Made by a program: the position numbers and the translations under genes
Part shown: one piece after another, positions 15,304-24,318 of the stretch
How positions within the stretch are numbered: the stretch's first letter is position 1
How the letters are laid out: each line of letters opens with the position of its first letter
From: Oscillospiraceae bacterium
GTDB taxonomy: Bacteria > Bacillota > Clostridia > Oscillospirales > Oscillospiraceae
DNA length: 33,335 nucleotides
Assembly (NCBI GenBank): GCA_009784725.1
Contig: WQXS01000022.1
Coordinates: 1 to 33,335, forward strand
Direction of reading: 5' to 3'
Notes under the pieces: model-generated
The model's input: only the letters and a program-made list of their open reading frames with translations
What the model was told of the DNA's origin: nothing
Database searches by the model: none

Positions 15304-16338
15304 TTACTCTTCTTTAATCTTATTCAAGAGCCGCTGCATACGTTCCATTTCTTCATTAGTCGGTTCACCATGCTTTTGTGAGCCGTAACTGTTTCTGCCG
15401 TAACCTTGCCCGCTGCTTTGTTTCCCGGCAGTTTTTCGCTGCTTCCCGCTGTCATTTTCATTAATCTGCTCTGCAGTATGCAAACCCTTGTTATGCCAGT
15501 TTTTAAGTATTCCGTCAATATAGGGCCATGCCATACCGCCGGTTTTTACAACAGTTCTGTCATATGCTATTGCAATTGCATCGGATTTAAAACCCATTTC
15601 TATCCAGCTGTCAACATAACGCTTTTCTGTTGCCGAAAGCTCGCGGTCTTTGATGTGCAGCGTATTTTTCATCTGCCCTCTTGCACTTTTTTTCGCTTCA
15701 AGAGCCTTTAAGTATTCCTCCGCTCTTTCAAGAGAATATATACCCTCCCGCTCCCATGTGTATGCCGCTTTTTCGATATACCTTACCGATGGAGCCCTGC
15801 CGTCACCGGTTATGCTGCATTCTTTTATACAGTGGGTTATAAGCTGCAGTATTACCTCGGGAGGAAGGCGCAGATGGTCGTAAATTCCAAATAATCTGAG
15901 CAAATCATCGGGCGAAAGAATCGTTCCGAGCCTGCGCTGTGTTTCATCAACAACCACCGAAAAATCAGACCCCGACATCAATTCATTTGTAACTTCCTGC
16001 TGTGTATGCTTACGCGGCTGCTCAAATGGTTTTCCCGCAGACTTCTCGGAATCATTCCCTGAGGTACTTACACCCATTTCTGCTTCGGCTGTACCGTCAT
16101 AATCATCAAGCTGTACAAGCCCAAGGCGCGAAAGAACCGCCATGGCGGAAGCAACCCAGCCTTTGTTTTTTTGGAGTGCAACAGCCGCCTCCGATGATGT
16201 CTTATGCCCGTGTGTTTTTAGAATATACAGATACAGCAAGGCTGCATCTCCGTCACCTGCACGTATAAGCTTATCAATTGTTTGCCCGGTTAATGTAACA
16301 GTCTCGGAACCGGGCAATGTAATTTTCATGTCAGACAA
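15304..16338 (-). CDS. DnaD-domain primosome protein
   Basis: A 344-residue protein. The N-terminal part (LLYLYILKTHGHKTSSEAAVALQ...VASAMAVLSRLGLVQLDDYDG) reads as a winged-helix domain. After an acidic, Ser-rich linker there are two DnaB_2/DnaD modules: LSPDDLLRLFGIYDHLRLPPEVILQLITHC (about 140-190) and SATEKRYVDSWIEMGFKSDAI...GGMAWPYIDGILKNW (about 235-290). The YIDGILKNW type of ending is the DnaD hallmark. A basic, Gln- and Ser-rich tail follows. In Bacillota such proteins act with DnaA and the helicase loader in replication restart and initiation. It is the first gene of the minus-strand operon; no clear promoter is seen in the repeat-filled gap upstream, so readthrough from the GTPase gene is possible. 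Confidence 0.8.
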   Translation of the reverse strand: MSDMKITLPGSETVTLTGQTIDKLIRAGDGDAALLYLYILKTHGHKTSSEAAVALQKNKGWVASAMAVLSRLGLVQLDDYDGTAEAEMGVSTSGNDSEKSAGKPFEQPRKHTQQEVTNELMSGSDFSVVVDETQRRLGTILSPDDLLRLFGIYDHLRLPPEVILQLITHCIKECSITGDGRAPSVRYIEKAAYTWEREGIYSLERAEEYLKALEAKKSARGQMKNTLHIKDRELSATEKRYVDSWIEMGFKSDAIAIAYDRTVVKTGGMAWPYIDGILKNWHNKGLHTAEQINENDSGKQRKTAGKQSSGQGYGRNSYGSQKHGEPTNEEMERMQRLLNKIKEE

Positions 16339-16349
16339 ATATAACCGCG

Positions 16350-16445
16350 CCTTTCAAATTTAGCCTTTCAAATTTAACCTTTAACTATGACCTTTCAGCC
16401 TCAACCTTAGTACAATAATTTTAGAGCAATAACCTTAGAGCAATG
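16350..16445. repeat. degenerate 14-bp tandem repeat array between two genes
   Basis: About seven units of 13 or 14 bases: CCTTTCAAATTTAG, CCTTTCAAATTTAA, two 13-base variants that start CCTTT, then AACCTTAGTACAAT, AATTTTAGAGCAAT and AACCTTAGAGCAAT back to back. It fills almost the whole gap between the DnaD-domain gene and the end of the GTPase gene, and further weak units run into that gene's last codons. Confidence 0.7.
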
Positions 16446-16456
16446 CCTTATCAATC

Positions 16457-17794
16457 TCAGCCTTTTATCTTTGCAATTAAATCCCTGAGCACATCTTCAA
16501 TATCTGGATGTCCGATTTCCTGAAGGCTGTAATCAACACGGGTATTCGGTTTTTTAATGTCTATTACTCTTCCCAAATCAATCGGGGTTGCAATAATCAC
16601 ACTGTCGCAGTCAACACGTTCAATCGTTGCCGATAAATCACGCATCTGTTCTTCGCCGTACCCCATAGCCGGAAGCAGATTTTCAATGTGCGGATATGTG
16701 CGGTATGTTTTTGCAAGACTGCCAACAGCAAAAGGCTTCGGGTCGATAATTTCAGCCGCTCCGTAGCGTCTTGCGGCGACTATGCCCGCTCCGATTTTCA
16801 TTTCACCGTGAGTTAAAGTCGGTCCGTCTTCAACTACGAGTACACGTTTTCCTTTAATAAGCTCCGGTTTTTCAACACTGATGGTTGATGCCGCATCAAC
16901 TACAACAGCGCCCGGATTAACCTTTTCTATGCTCTCTCTGACCGTCAGGATATTTGCATAGTCGGCACTATCGATTTTGTTGATGACAACAACATCGGCA
17001 AGCCGGAGTGTAACTTCACCGGGATAGTATGAAAGCTCGTGCCCCGGTCTGTGAGGGTCGGTAACCGCAACCATTAAATCAGGTTTATAGAATGAAAAAT
17101 CATTATTCCCGCCATCCCAGAGAATTACGTCACAACCGTCCGGGTCATTTTCGGCGGCACGTAATATTGCTTCGTAATCCACACCTGCATAAATAACATT
17201 CCCTCTTGCGATATGCGGCTCATACTCTTCCATTTCTTCTATTGTGCAATTATGCTTTTTCAAATCCTCAATGGTAGCAAAGCGTTGTACTTTTTGTGCC
17301 AAAAGGTCACCGTAAGGCATCGGATGACGCACTGCAATTACTTTTAACCCGTTAGCCATCAGCACCTCGGTAATCCTACGCGAGGTCTGGCTTTTTCCGC
17401 AGCCCGTACGTACCGCACAAACCGAAATGACCGGTTTTGTACTTTTAAGCATTGTGTTTTTATGCCCGAGCATTGTAAATGCTGCACCTGCGGCGTTCAC
17501 CTTTGCCCCGAGGCTCATAACATATGAGTACGGCACATCACTGTATGAAAATACACAGGCATCTGCATCAAGTTTTTTTATCAATGTCTCAAGCTCGGAC
17601 TGTTCATAAACCGAGATTCCGTTCGGGTACAGCTTCCCTGCAAGCTCTGCAGGATATTTACGGTCTGCAATATCGGGAATCTGAGCAGCAGTAAATGCAA
17701 CTACCTCATAAGCAGGGTTATCCCTGTAAAATACATTAAAATTGTGAAAATCACGTCCGGCAGCGCCGATAATAATAATTTTCTTCGGTGTCAT
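16457..17794 (-). CDS. cyclic-2,3-diphosphoglycerate-synthetase-like P-loop GTPase (COG2403-like)
   Basis: About 445 residues from the ATG at 17794, which has AAAGGA ten bases ahead; a TTG at 17803 is less likely. The N-terminus (KKIIIIGAAGRDFHNFNVFYRDNPAYEVVAFTA) is a Rossmann-like domain. A P-loop follows in VCAVRTGCGKSQTSRRI, then VILWDGGNNDFSFYKPDLMVAVTDP and VVVINKIDSAD. This order is that of the archaeal cyclic 2,3-diphosphoglycerate synthetase and its bacterial relatives, usually annotated only as predicted GTPase. Methanogens use the product as a thermoprotectant, but the bacterial role is unknown. NKID resembles a G4 guanine-specificity motif. Its promoter is divergent from that of the PilZ gene. 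Confidence 0.75.
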   Translation of the reverse strand: MTPKKIIIIGAAGRDFHNFNVFYRDNPAYEVVAFTAAQIPDIADRKYPAELAGKLYPNGISVYEQSELETLIKKLDADACVFSYSDVPYSYVMSLGAKVNAAGAAFTMLGHKNTMLKSTKPVISVCAVRTGCGKSQTSRRITEVLMANGLKVIAVRHPMPYGDLLAQKVQRFATIEDLKKHNCTIEEMEEYEPHIARGNVIYAGVDYEAILRAAENDPDGCDVILWDGGNNDFSFYKPDLMVAVTDPHRPGHELSYYPGEVTLRLADVVVINKIDSADYANILTVRESIEKVNPGAVVVDAASTISVEKPELIKGKRVLVVEDGPTLTHGEMKIGAGIVAARRYGAAEIIDPKPFAVGSLAKTYRTYPHIENLLPAMGYGEEQMRDLSATIERVDCDSVIIATPIDLGRVIDIKKPNTRVDYSLQEIGHPDIEDVLRDLIAKIKG

Positions 17795-17840
17795 AAATGT
17801 CAAATCCTTTCAAAAATTATAAGCAAAAAACAGTTAGATA

Positions 17841-17869
17841 ATTATATCAGCAAGGGTTGTATAATTCAA
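17841..17869 (-). promoter_or_regulatory. promoter of the GTPase gene
   Basis: On the minus strand, TTGAAT (17864-17869), a 17-base spacer and TATAAT (17841-17846) lie about 46 bases before the ATG at 17794. Confidence 0.65.
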
Positions 17870-17877
17870 TGATATAA

Positions 17878-17906
17878 TTGAATCCTTTTATAAACTATGA
17901 TACAAT
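17878..17906 (+). promoter_or_regulatory. promoter of the PilZ/cell-wall/kinase gene series
   Basis: TTGAAT (17878-17883), a 17-base spacer and TACAAT (17901-17906) precede the PilZ ATG by 36 bases. Its -35 box is only 8 bases from the -35 box of the divergent GTPase promoter, so the two promoters probably share regulation or compete. Confidence 0.65.
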
Positions 17907-17942
17907 ATTTTTTATTACTCAGCTCTGAAAGGATGAGCTTAA

Positions 17943-18497
17943 ATGTCAGCACTTGTAGCCGATTATACGGGAAATACAGTATTTATTTACAGTACCGACG
18001 GTGTGCATCTTTTGTCAACTGTTATTAAGGAACATAACAAGAGTGCAAAGCAAATAGAATTAAACTCATATCCACCCGCTTTAAAAGTAAACGATGAGTG
18101 TAAATTGTTGATTCTTTCATCACCGACACCCTGTGAGTTTATGGGTAAGATCCAAAAAGTTGCAGGTAGCCCCTATATCGGAATGTTCCAGGGGCAGGAA
18201 AGGGAAGGCCGCGGCGCAACAAGATATACGATCGCAGCCCCGGCTCTTATTACCACACTTTTTATTGATGGTAAATCGCATCCTCTTCAAACTCCGATAG
18301 CCGTCACATTAATCAACATGAGCACAAGCGGGATACGTTTTCGTGCGCCGTTTTATACTCTTGATGTTGACGATGAGTTTGAAATGCACTTTATTATTAA
18401 TAACATAAGAAAAAAAATCACGGCAAAAGTTATAAACAGCATGGATAATCAAAGCAACTCAACCGATTACGGCTGTCTCTTTATGATGGTTGAGTAG
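17943..18497 (+). CDS. PilZ-domain protein, probable c-di-GMP effector (YcgR-like)
   Basis: A 184-residue cytosolic protein. The first 85 residues resemble the N-terminal beta domain of YcgR-type proteins. The PilZ domain then shows both binding motifs: R90-G-A-T-R94 (RxxxR) and N125-M-S-T-S-G130, the (D/N)xSxxG motif, followed by IRFRAPFYTLDVDDEF. Both are what c-di-GMP contacts in this family, so binding is likely intact. AAAGG lies 11 bases before the ATG. It starts a plus-strand series whose third member has a GGDEF-like domain and faces an operon with an HD-GYP phosphodiesterase, so a local c-di-GMP circuit is plausible. The downstream target (flagellum, pilus, wall or another) is not shown by the sequence. 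Confidence 0.8.
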   Translation: MSALVADYTGNTVFIYSTDGVHLLSTVIKEHNKSAKQIELNSYPPALKVNDECKLLILSSPTPCEFMGKIQKVAGSPYIGMFQGQEREGRGATRYTIAAPALITTLFIDGKSHPLQTPIAVTLINMSTSGIRFRAPFYTLDVDDEFEMHFIINNIRKKITAKVINSMDNQSNSTDYGCLFMMVE

Positions 18498-18546
18498 ATT
18501 TTAATACCGGGAAATTTTTTAAGCACGGCAAACGCCGGAGAGTTTT

Positions 18547-21333
18547 ATGTCTAAAAAGAAAAAACATATCAGCAGAAAACAATTGATAATCATTTACAGC
18601 CTGACAGCAGTATTGTTGTTGGGTCTGCTGTTTGTCGGATGCCGTGCAACATCACAGCCCGAAATTAACACTCCCGAAGACGAAGCTCCCGCAGACTTAA
18701 ACGGTTCTGCCGCAGACAATGATGCACAGATAACAGATGATGGTGACGATATAGTTGAAGATATACCGGAAGAAGATGAAGATTTTCGCGCCGTTTGGGT
18801 AGCCTCCGTCATGAACCTTGACTTTCCGTCCCGCCGGAATCTCTCGGCAGCAGCGCTAAAACGCGAAATTGACGAAATTGTATCCCGCTCTGTACAGCTT
18901 GGTTTAAATGCAATAATATTTCAAGTCAGACCTACCGGCGACTCATTTTACAAATCGGAGATTTTTCCTTGGAGTCACTGGCTTTCGGGAACTCAAGGAC
19001 AGGGTATCTCCGATTTCGACCCGCTCGAATACTGGATTGAAGCCTGCCACGAAAATGGCATAGAACTTCACGCATGGCTAAACCCGTACAGAATAATTCA
19101 CACAGTACAAAACAGCTCCGACCCCGCAATTCTCTCACCCGATAACCCTGTATACAAAAACCCCGAGCTTGCAGTCGGCTGGAGCAATTCAAGCGGAAAT
19201 AAAGGATTATTCCTCGACCCCGGCTTACCCGAAGCAAGGCAGCTTATAATTGACGGCATTACAGAAATTGCAACAAATTACAATGTCGACGGAATACATA
19301 TTGACGATTATTTTTATCCCGGCACAAATTTTAACGACTCCGAATCCTATGGGCGGTACGGCAACGGCATGGAACTTGATGACTGGCGGCGTGACAATGT
19401 CAACACTCTGATTAAAGAAATCCAAAAAACCATCCGTGAAATCAACAACGAACACGAAAAAGAAATCCGCTGGGGAATCTCTCCATCGGCAATTTGGCAA
19501 AACACCAATAGCGACCCGCTCGGAGTGCCTGTCTCAAGCACATTCGAGTCATATAATTTACTATATGCCGATACCCGTCATTGGGTTATGGAAGAATGGA
19601 TTGATTATATCTGCCCGCAGATATACTGGTACATCGGCTTTGAAACAGCCGGCTTTGAACCGATACTTGACTGGTGGGTCGATTTATGCAGGGATTATGA
19701 TGTCGATTTATACATAGGTCATGCTGCATACAGGGAAAACGAAAAAGACCAGCCGCCGAACTGGGACGGAGAAATCATCCGACAGCTTGAAATGACCGAA
19801 GGCTTTGAGGAAATTACCGGCAATGTATTTTACAGGTTTCATTCACTAAAAGGAATGCTCGGCAATACTATCAGGACCTTTTTCCTCGGTGAGGACGATA
19901 CCGAACGCCTGCCGGTGATGGTGCTCGATACTCTTACCGTCGGAATGCCGGAAAATGATACAATCCTGACAGCCTCCGCATCTAACGCTCCGGGTTTTAA
20001 CGTTGTAGGCACAAGCGTTCCCGGTATACCGCTTTACTTAAACGGCGAGGAAGTAACAAACCGCACCCTCGAAGGATTTTTCTTTATTTTTGTTCCTCTT
20101 GAATCGGGAGAAAATGTCTTCACCTTCACTCAGGAGGGTCAGGAGGATGTAGTACGCAAAATAACCAGAAACCGGCCCGGTGGCGGCGGTGGCGGCGGCG
20201 GTGGCGGAGCAGCAACAACAGTCACTCAGGTAACATCACCGAGATATGCTGCCGTTACAACCGACGAAGCTTGGCTTCTTCCCGGAAACACATCAACGGG
20301 CGGCTCCGACTGGATGCTTTCCAAAGGTCAACGTGACCGGGTTGTTTCCGTTTCAAGTAACGGTTTCGTTAAACTCTCTTGCGGCGCATGGGTAAATGAT
20401 AACAATGTATCAATACGGAGCGAAAGCGCACTAACAGAAAATGTTCTTAAAAACGGAGTGTATAAACGGGAGAAGAACCATGATATACTGGTCTGGGAAA
20501 CCTCAGTCTTTTCCGCCGTTTACCCGGTATTTGACGGAAAAACCCTGACAATAAACTTCGGCATGCACACAGAAGCACCACCGTTGAATCTTTCGGGCGG
20601 CCTGTCGCAAACACTTTTTTCAAACCACAGCAGCGGTGTAAGGGACGGTGTTCCATATCATGAGTTTACCGTCAGAAATGATGTAAATCTTGAAGGTTAT
20701 TTTGTCGAGTTTGAAAATAATGAGCTTCGTTTTTATCTGAAAAAGAGAAAAACCCTGGCTCAAGGCGATAAACCGCTAACAGGATTTTCCTTTGTTCTCG
20801 ATGCAGGTCACGGCGGTGAACATAACGGCGCAATCGGCCCGATGGGCTCGGAATTTGCCGAAAAACACCTTACACTCATCAACGCCTTAAAGCTTGCAGA
20901 GCGTTTGGAAGACCTTGGCGCAGCAGTCTATTTGACCCGTGATGACGATTCAACCGTATCATTGCAGGAAAGGGTCAATATCAGCAACAACCATAAACCC
21001 GATTTATTCATCTCCCTTCATATAAACAGCGTTGCAGAAACCACAAACGCAACAAACATCCGCGGCTTCACCGTCTGGCACCGAAATCCCAACACAGAGG
21101 ATATATCTCAAACAATGCTTGATGTTATGCATATGATAAACCCTGCAACAAACAGGCATAAAAATATTAATCAATCAAACCTGTTTGTATGCCGTCCGGC
21201 GTGGACACCATCGGTTCTGCTTGAAGCGGGCTTCATAATTAATATTGATGACTTTGTCTGGCTTATAGACCCGACTCAGCAAGATAGAATGGCAGATGCG
21301 ACCGTAACGGCAATACTCGAATATTATTCGTAA
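18547..21333 (+). CDS. GHL10-type glycosidase-like lipoprotein fused to N-acetylmuramoyl-L-alanine amidase
   Basis: A 928-residue secreted protein. A basic tail and a hydrophobic signal end in LLFVGCRATS, a probable lipobox. After an acidic linker comes a GHL10/DUF187 domain (about 75-430): FRAVWVASVMNLDFPSR, NAIIFQVRPTGDSFY, ELHAWLNPYRI and VDGIHIDDYFYPG, which carries the likely catalytic acids on a TIM barrel. A small beta domain, a run of ten glycines (about 544-553) and SH3/AMIN-like strands follow. The C-terminus (about 745-928) is an Amidase_3 zinc enzyme with H755 (DAGHGG), E772, H825 (SLHINS) and catalytic E893 (LLEAGF). It should bind or cut peptidoglycan at the cell surface. GGAG precedes the ATG. 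Both activities in one chain suggest a two-step wall hydrolase. Confidence 0.85.
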   Translation: MSKKKKHISRKQLIIIYSLTAVLLLGLLFVGCRATSQPEINTPEDEAPADLNGSAADNDAQITDDGDDIVEDIPEEDEDFRAVWVASVMNLDFPSRRNLSAAALKREIDEIVSRSVQLGLNAIIFQVRPTGDSFYKSEIFPWSHWLSGTQGQGISDFDPLEYWIEACHENGIELHAWLNPYRIIHTVQNSSDPAILSPDNPVYKNPELAVGWSNSSGNKGLFLDPGLPEARQLIIDGITEIATNYNVDGIHIDDYFYPGTNFNDSESYGRYGNGMELDDWRRDNVNTLIKEIQKTIREINNEHEKEIRWGISPSAIWQNTNSDPLGVPVSSTFESYNLLYADTRHWVMEEWIDYICPQIYWYIGFETAGFEPILDWWVDLCRDYDVDLYIGHAAYRENEKDQPPNWDGEIIRQLEMTEGFEEITGNVFYRFHSLKGMLGNTIRTFFLGEDDTERLPVMVLDTLTVGMPENDTILTASASNAPGFNVVGTSVPGIPLYLNGEEVTNRTLEGFFFIFVPLESGENVFTFTQEGQEDVVRKITRNRPGGGGGGGGGGAATTVTQVTSPRYAAVTTDEAWLLPGNTSTGGSDWMLSKGQRDRVVSVSSNGFVKLSCGAWVNDNNVSIRSESALTENVLKNGVYKREKNHDILVWETSVFSAVYPVFDGKTLTINFGMHTEAPPLNLSGGLSQTLFSNHSSGVRDGVPYHEFTVRNDVNLEGYFVEFENNELRFYLKKRKTLAQGDKPLTGFSFVLDAGHGGEHNGAIGPMGSEFAEKHLTLINALKLAERLEDLGAAVYLTRDDDSTVSLQERVNISNNHKPDLFISLHINSVAETTNATNIRGFTVWHRNPNTEDISQTMLDVMHMINPATNRHKNINQSNLFVCRPAWTPSVLLEAGFIINIDDFVWLIDPTQQDRMADATVTAILEYYS

Positions 21334-21370
21334 AATATGCCGTCCCGGATTTCTTTAAGGAGGAATTTTC

Positions 21371-24217
21371 TTGAAAGAACAGGATAATAAGTGTGCAATA
21401 CAATGTGAACGTATATGCCGCAGTGAGTCCATGCTGAGCAATCTGCCCGGAATGATTTATCAGTGCCTGCATGACCCGCCCGATTTTACATATACCTTTG
21501 TCAGCGAAGGCAGCACAGAGCTTATGGGTTACACCCCCGAGGAGCTTATTAATAATACCGCACCTAAAATGATTGATATGGTGCATCCCGAGGATGTCGA
21601 TTCGGTACTGAAAATTAATGAAGATACCCTCTCTCACGGCAAACCCCTTGAAACATCCTTTCGTATTATTACAAAAGACGGTTCTGTCAAGTGGATTCTG
21701 GAACGCTGCCGTATTGTCGAGTTTTATCCCGATAATACACCAAAGCTGCTCGAAGGTTTTTATACCGATATAACAAATCAACGCCGCCTTGAAGCAGCCG
21801 AGCTTGCAAACCGCGCAAAATCCGAATTTCTCGCAAACATGAGCCACGAAATAAGAACTCCGATGAATGCAATCCTCGGCATGACAGCCCTCGCAAAACG
21901 CAACTATACCCGCGAGTTTGTAATGGAATACCTCGACAACATTACAAATGCCGGAAATCAGCTTCTTACAATTATTAATGATATCCTTGATTTTTCCAAA
22001 GTCGAAGCAGGCGTCGTAGATCTTATGCCCGAAACTTATGATGTCAACTCTATGATAAACGATATCGTAACAATGATACATGTCAGAATCGGGAAAAAAC
22101 CCCTCGATTTCATCATTGATGACGACCCGCTTTTACCCGGCAAGCTGATCGGCGATATGGTAAGAATCAAACAGATAATAATCAATCTGCTTTCAAACGC
22201 CGTAAAATTCACAAGTGAGGGATATATAATCTTTTCAATCACCGGTGAAAAAAGCGAAGACGAAAAAACATACAAATTAAGCATATCAATAACCGACACG
22301 GGAATCGGCTTAAAAGAAGATGATATAACATCACTGTTTGACAGCTTCTCTCAGTTTGACACACGAAAAAACAGAAACATCGAAGGAACAGGGCTTGGCC
22401 TTGCAATTAGTAAAAATCTTATTGAACTGATGGGCGGTGAAATCTCCGTTAAAAGCAAATACGGTGAAGGCAGCTGCTTCTCATTCACAATAACGCAAAA
22501 TATTCCCGAAGATGCGGAAACAAAACTCTATCACAGTGATGAGCACTGCAAGGTTGCGATATGGGAACGAAATAAAGTTAAATCACAGATTCTCGTTAAC
22601 AAAATAAGCAAAATGGGTATTCCCTGCGAGGTTATAAATAACACCGAGTTTATTGATAATTACACACATATTTTCTTCGACTCATATAAATTTTACGATA
22701 TGATAAAAAACCCCTCTCTTGGAGTAAGGCTTATTGCACTCACCCGGGGTCTTACGGATAATGAAAAAGTCCCGTCAAATATGATTATTATTAATACCCC
22801 GCTCACAACCGTTATGGCACACAGCCTGCTTCGCAACATTGAAGCCGATGGTACCGACCGGAGTGAAAACGTTGAATTTACATTAAAAATCAATAATGCA
22901 AAAATTCTTGTTGTTGACGATATCGATATCAACCTGTTTATATCCGAGGAAATACTGGTTTCTTACGGAGCTTCTGTCGAGCTTGCCGATTCGGGAGCAA
23001 AGTCCATCGAAATGATAAAAGATAACGACTATGACATCGTATTTATGGACCACATGATGCCCGAAATGGACGGAGTTGATGTAACAAAGTATATCCGCGC
23101 ACTTCCCGAAGAAAAATATAAGAAGCTGCCGATAGTCGCACTTACAGCGAATGTTGTCGGTGATGTCCGGGATATATTAATTGAGAGCGGAATGAATGAC
23201 TTTTTGTCAAAACCCCTTGACCCTAAAGAGATGGAAAGAGTCCTCAAGGAATTTCTGCCGAAAGAAAAATGGAGCTTTACACAACGTTTTGTTCACCACG
23301 AGGTTCTGCCCGAAAATAAAGGTTCAAAAATCCTTATAGTAGATGATTCACACTTAAATCAGGAGATACTTTCACGTATTTTAAGAGATGACTACTTTTT
23401 AACCTTTGCATCCTCCGGTATTGAAGCACTTGAAAAAATTGAAAATGAAATTCCAGATTTAATTTTGCTTGATATTGTTATGCCGGGCATGGACGGGTAT
23501 GAGGTCCTGACAAAACTTAAAGAGCATGTTATTAACAGCTCAATTCCTGTAATTGTAATTACCGGAATGTCAAGAGCGGAAGACGAAGTAAAAGGATTAC
23601 TGCTCGGTGCCGTGGATTATATAACAAAACCGTTCCACGAGGTTGTTGTAAAAGCAAGAGTTGATACACATATTAAAATTGCGTCCCAGCTTAGAATGAT
23701 TGAACAGCTCAGCTCAGTGGATTCAATAACAAATATATTCAACAGAAGACAGTTTGTTGATTTGTTGATGCACGAGTGGGATTTTGCAATGCGCGAGAAA
23801 TCCCCGATAAGCATTCTGATGGTTGATGTTGACCATTTCAAAGACTATAACAATGCATACGGAGAGAAAAAAGGAGATATTGCACTTAAAATTATCGCCG
23901 AAACAATAAAATCAATGCTGCACCTTCCCGATTATATAGCAGCACGCTGGGACGGCGAAAAATTCTCGGTGCTTCTTCCGAACACAGACTTGCTCGGAGC
24001 GGTTAAAATTGCAGAGTCCATAAGAAAAACAATTGAAACCGTCGCCGCACTCACCGAAGATGACTCAACGCACCGCCTGACGGTAAGCATAGGCGTAACC
24101 TTCATGACCCCGTCCTCCGAAAATAAAATCGAAGATATTATCAGACGGGCAGACATAGAACTCAAAAAAGCAAAGGACTCGGGACGAAACAGGATAAGCT
24201 ACAGCCTAAGTCAGTAA
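21371..24217 (+). CDS. hybrid sensor histidine kinase: PAS, HisKA, HATPase, REC, REC, degenerate GGDEF
   Basis: A 948-residue protein starting with TTG right after a strong AAGGAGG site, 37 bases after the amidase gene. A PAS domain with a PAC tail (about 15-135, FTYTFVSEGSTELMGYTPEE) leads to HisKA with phospho-acceptor H159 ([12 protein letters not shown]). The ATPase has N-box [16 protein letters not shown] and GTGLGLAISK. A degenerate domain of about 120 residues precedes REC1 (D560 in IVFMDHMMPEMDG) and REC2 (D701 in LILLDIVMPGMDG). The C-terminal GGDEF domain (about 775-945) keeps DVDHFKDYNN but reads R859-W-D-G-E-K-F where RYGGEEF is usual, and the inhibitory RxxD site is HLPD. No membrane helix is present, so input is cytosolic. 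It likely passes phosphate through its own receivers; cyclase activity is doubtful. Confidence 0.9.
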   Translation: MKEQDNKCAIQCERICRSESMLSNLPGMIYQCLHDPPDFTYTFVSEGSTELMGYTPEELINNTAPKMIDMVHPEDVDSVLKINEDTLSHGKPLETSFRIITKDGSVKWILERCRIVEFYPDNTPKLLEGFYTDITNQRRLEAAELANRAKSEFLANMSHEIRTPMNAILGMTALAKRNYTREFVMEYLDNITNAGNQLLTIINDILDFSKVEAGVVDLMPETYDVNSMINDIVTMIHVRIGKKPLDFIIDDDPLLPGKLIGDMVRIKQIIINLLSNAVKFTSEGYIIFSITGEKSEDEKTYKLSISITDTGIGLKEDDITSLFDSFSQFDTRKNRNIEGTGLGLAISKNLIELMGGEISVKSKYGEGSCFSFTITQNIPEDAETKLYHSDEHCKVAIWERNKVKSQILVNKISKMGIPCEVINNTEFIDNYTHIFFDSYKFYDMIKNPSLGVRLIALTRGLTDNEKVPSNMIIINTPLTTVMAHSLLRNIEADGTDRSENVEFTLKINNAKILVVDDIDINLFISEEILVSYGASVELADSGAKSIEMIKDNDYDIVFMDHMMPEMDGVDVTKYIRALPEEKYKKLPIVALTANVVGDVRDILIESGMNDFLSKPLDPKEMERVLKEFLPKEKWSFTQRFVHHEVLPENKGSKILIVDDSHLNQEILSRILRDDYFLTFASSGIEALEKIENEIPDLILLDIVMPGMDGYEVLTKLKEHVINSSIPVIVITGMSRAEDEVKGLLLGAVDYITKPFHEVVVKARVDTHIKIASQLRMIEQLSSVDSITNIFNRRQFVDLLMHEWDFAMREKSPISILMVDVDHFKDYNNAYGEKKGDIALKIIAETIKSMLHLPDYIAARWDGEKFSVLLPNTDLLGAVKIAESIRKTIETVAALTEDDSTHRLTVSIGVTFMTPSSENKIEDIIRRADIELKKAKDSGRNRISYSLSQ

Positions 24218-24250
24218 AAAACACCATTCGTGCAATATTTTGAACATAAT

Positions 24251-24268
24251 ATACAATATATATTGTAT
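24251..24268. promoter_or_regulatory. 18-bp perfect palindrome upstream of the REC protein gene
   Basis: ATACAATATATATTGTAT reads the same on both strands, and a half site (ATTGTATAC) recurs at about 24291. A TTGAAC at 24240 suggests that the palindrome overlaps a promoter region, but no well-spaced -10 is clear. It is very AT-rich, so it could be partly chance. It may be an operator for the gene at 24319. Confidence 0.4.
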
Positions 24269-24318
24269 TATATTAATTTTATGTTAGTATATTGTATACG
24301 ATTGGAGTGTAACCTTAA

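Noticed and set aside
18498-18546. CGGCAAACGCCG hairpin before the GHL10-amidase gene as a c-di-GMP riboswitch
   Set aside because: The gap is only 49 bases, too short for a GEMM aptamer, and the core motifs are not present; a simple hairpin next to the ribosome binding site fits better.
21263-22081. Long minus-strand open frame (272 codons) opposite the GGDEF-kinase gene
   Set aside because: It is antisense to a clear PAS/HisKA coding region, has no recognisable domain and an odd Cys- and His-rich composition; a shadow frame.
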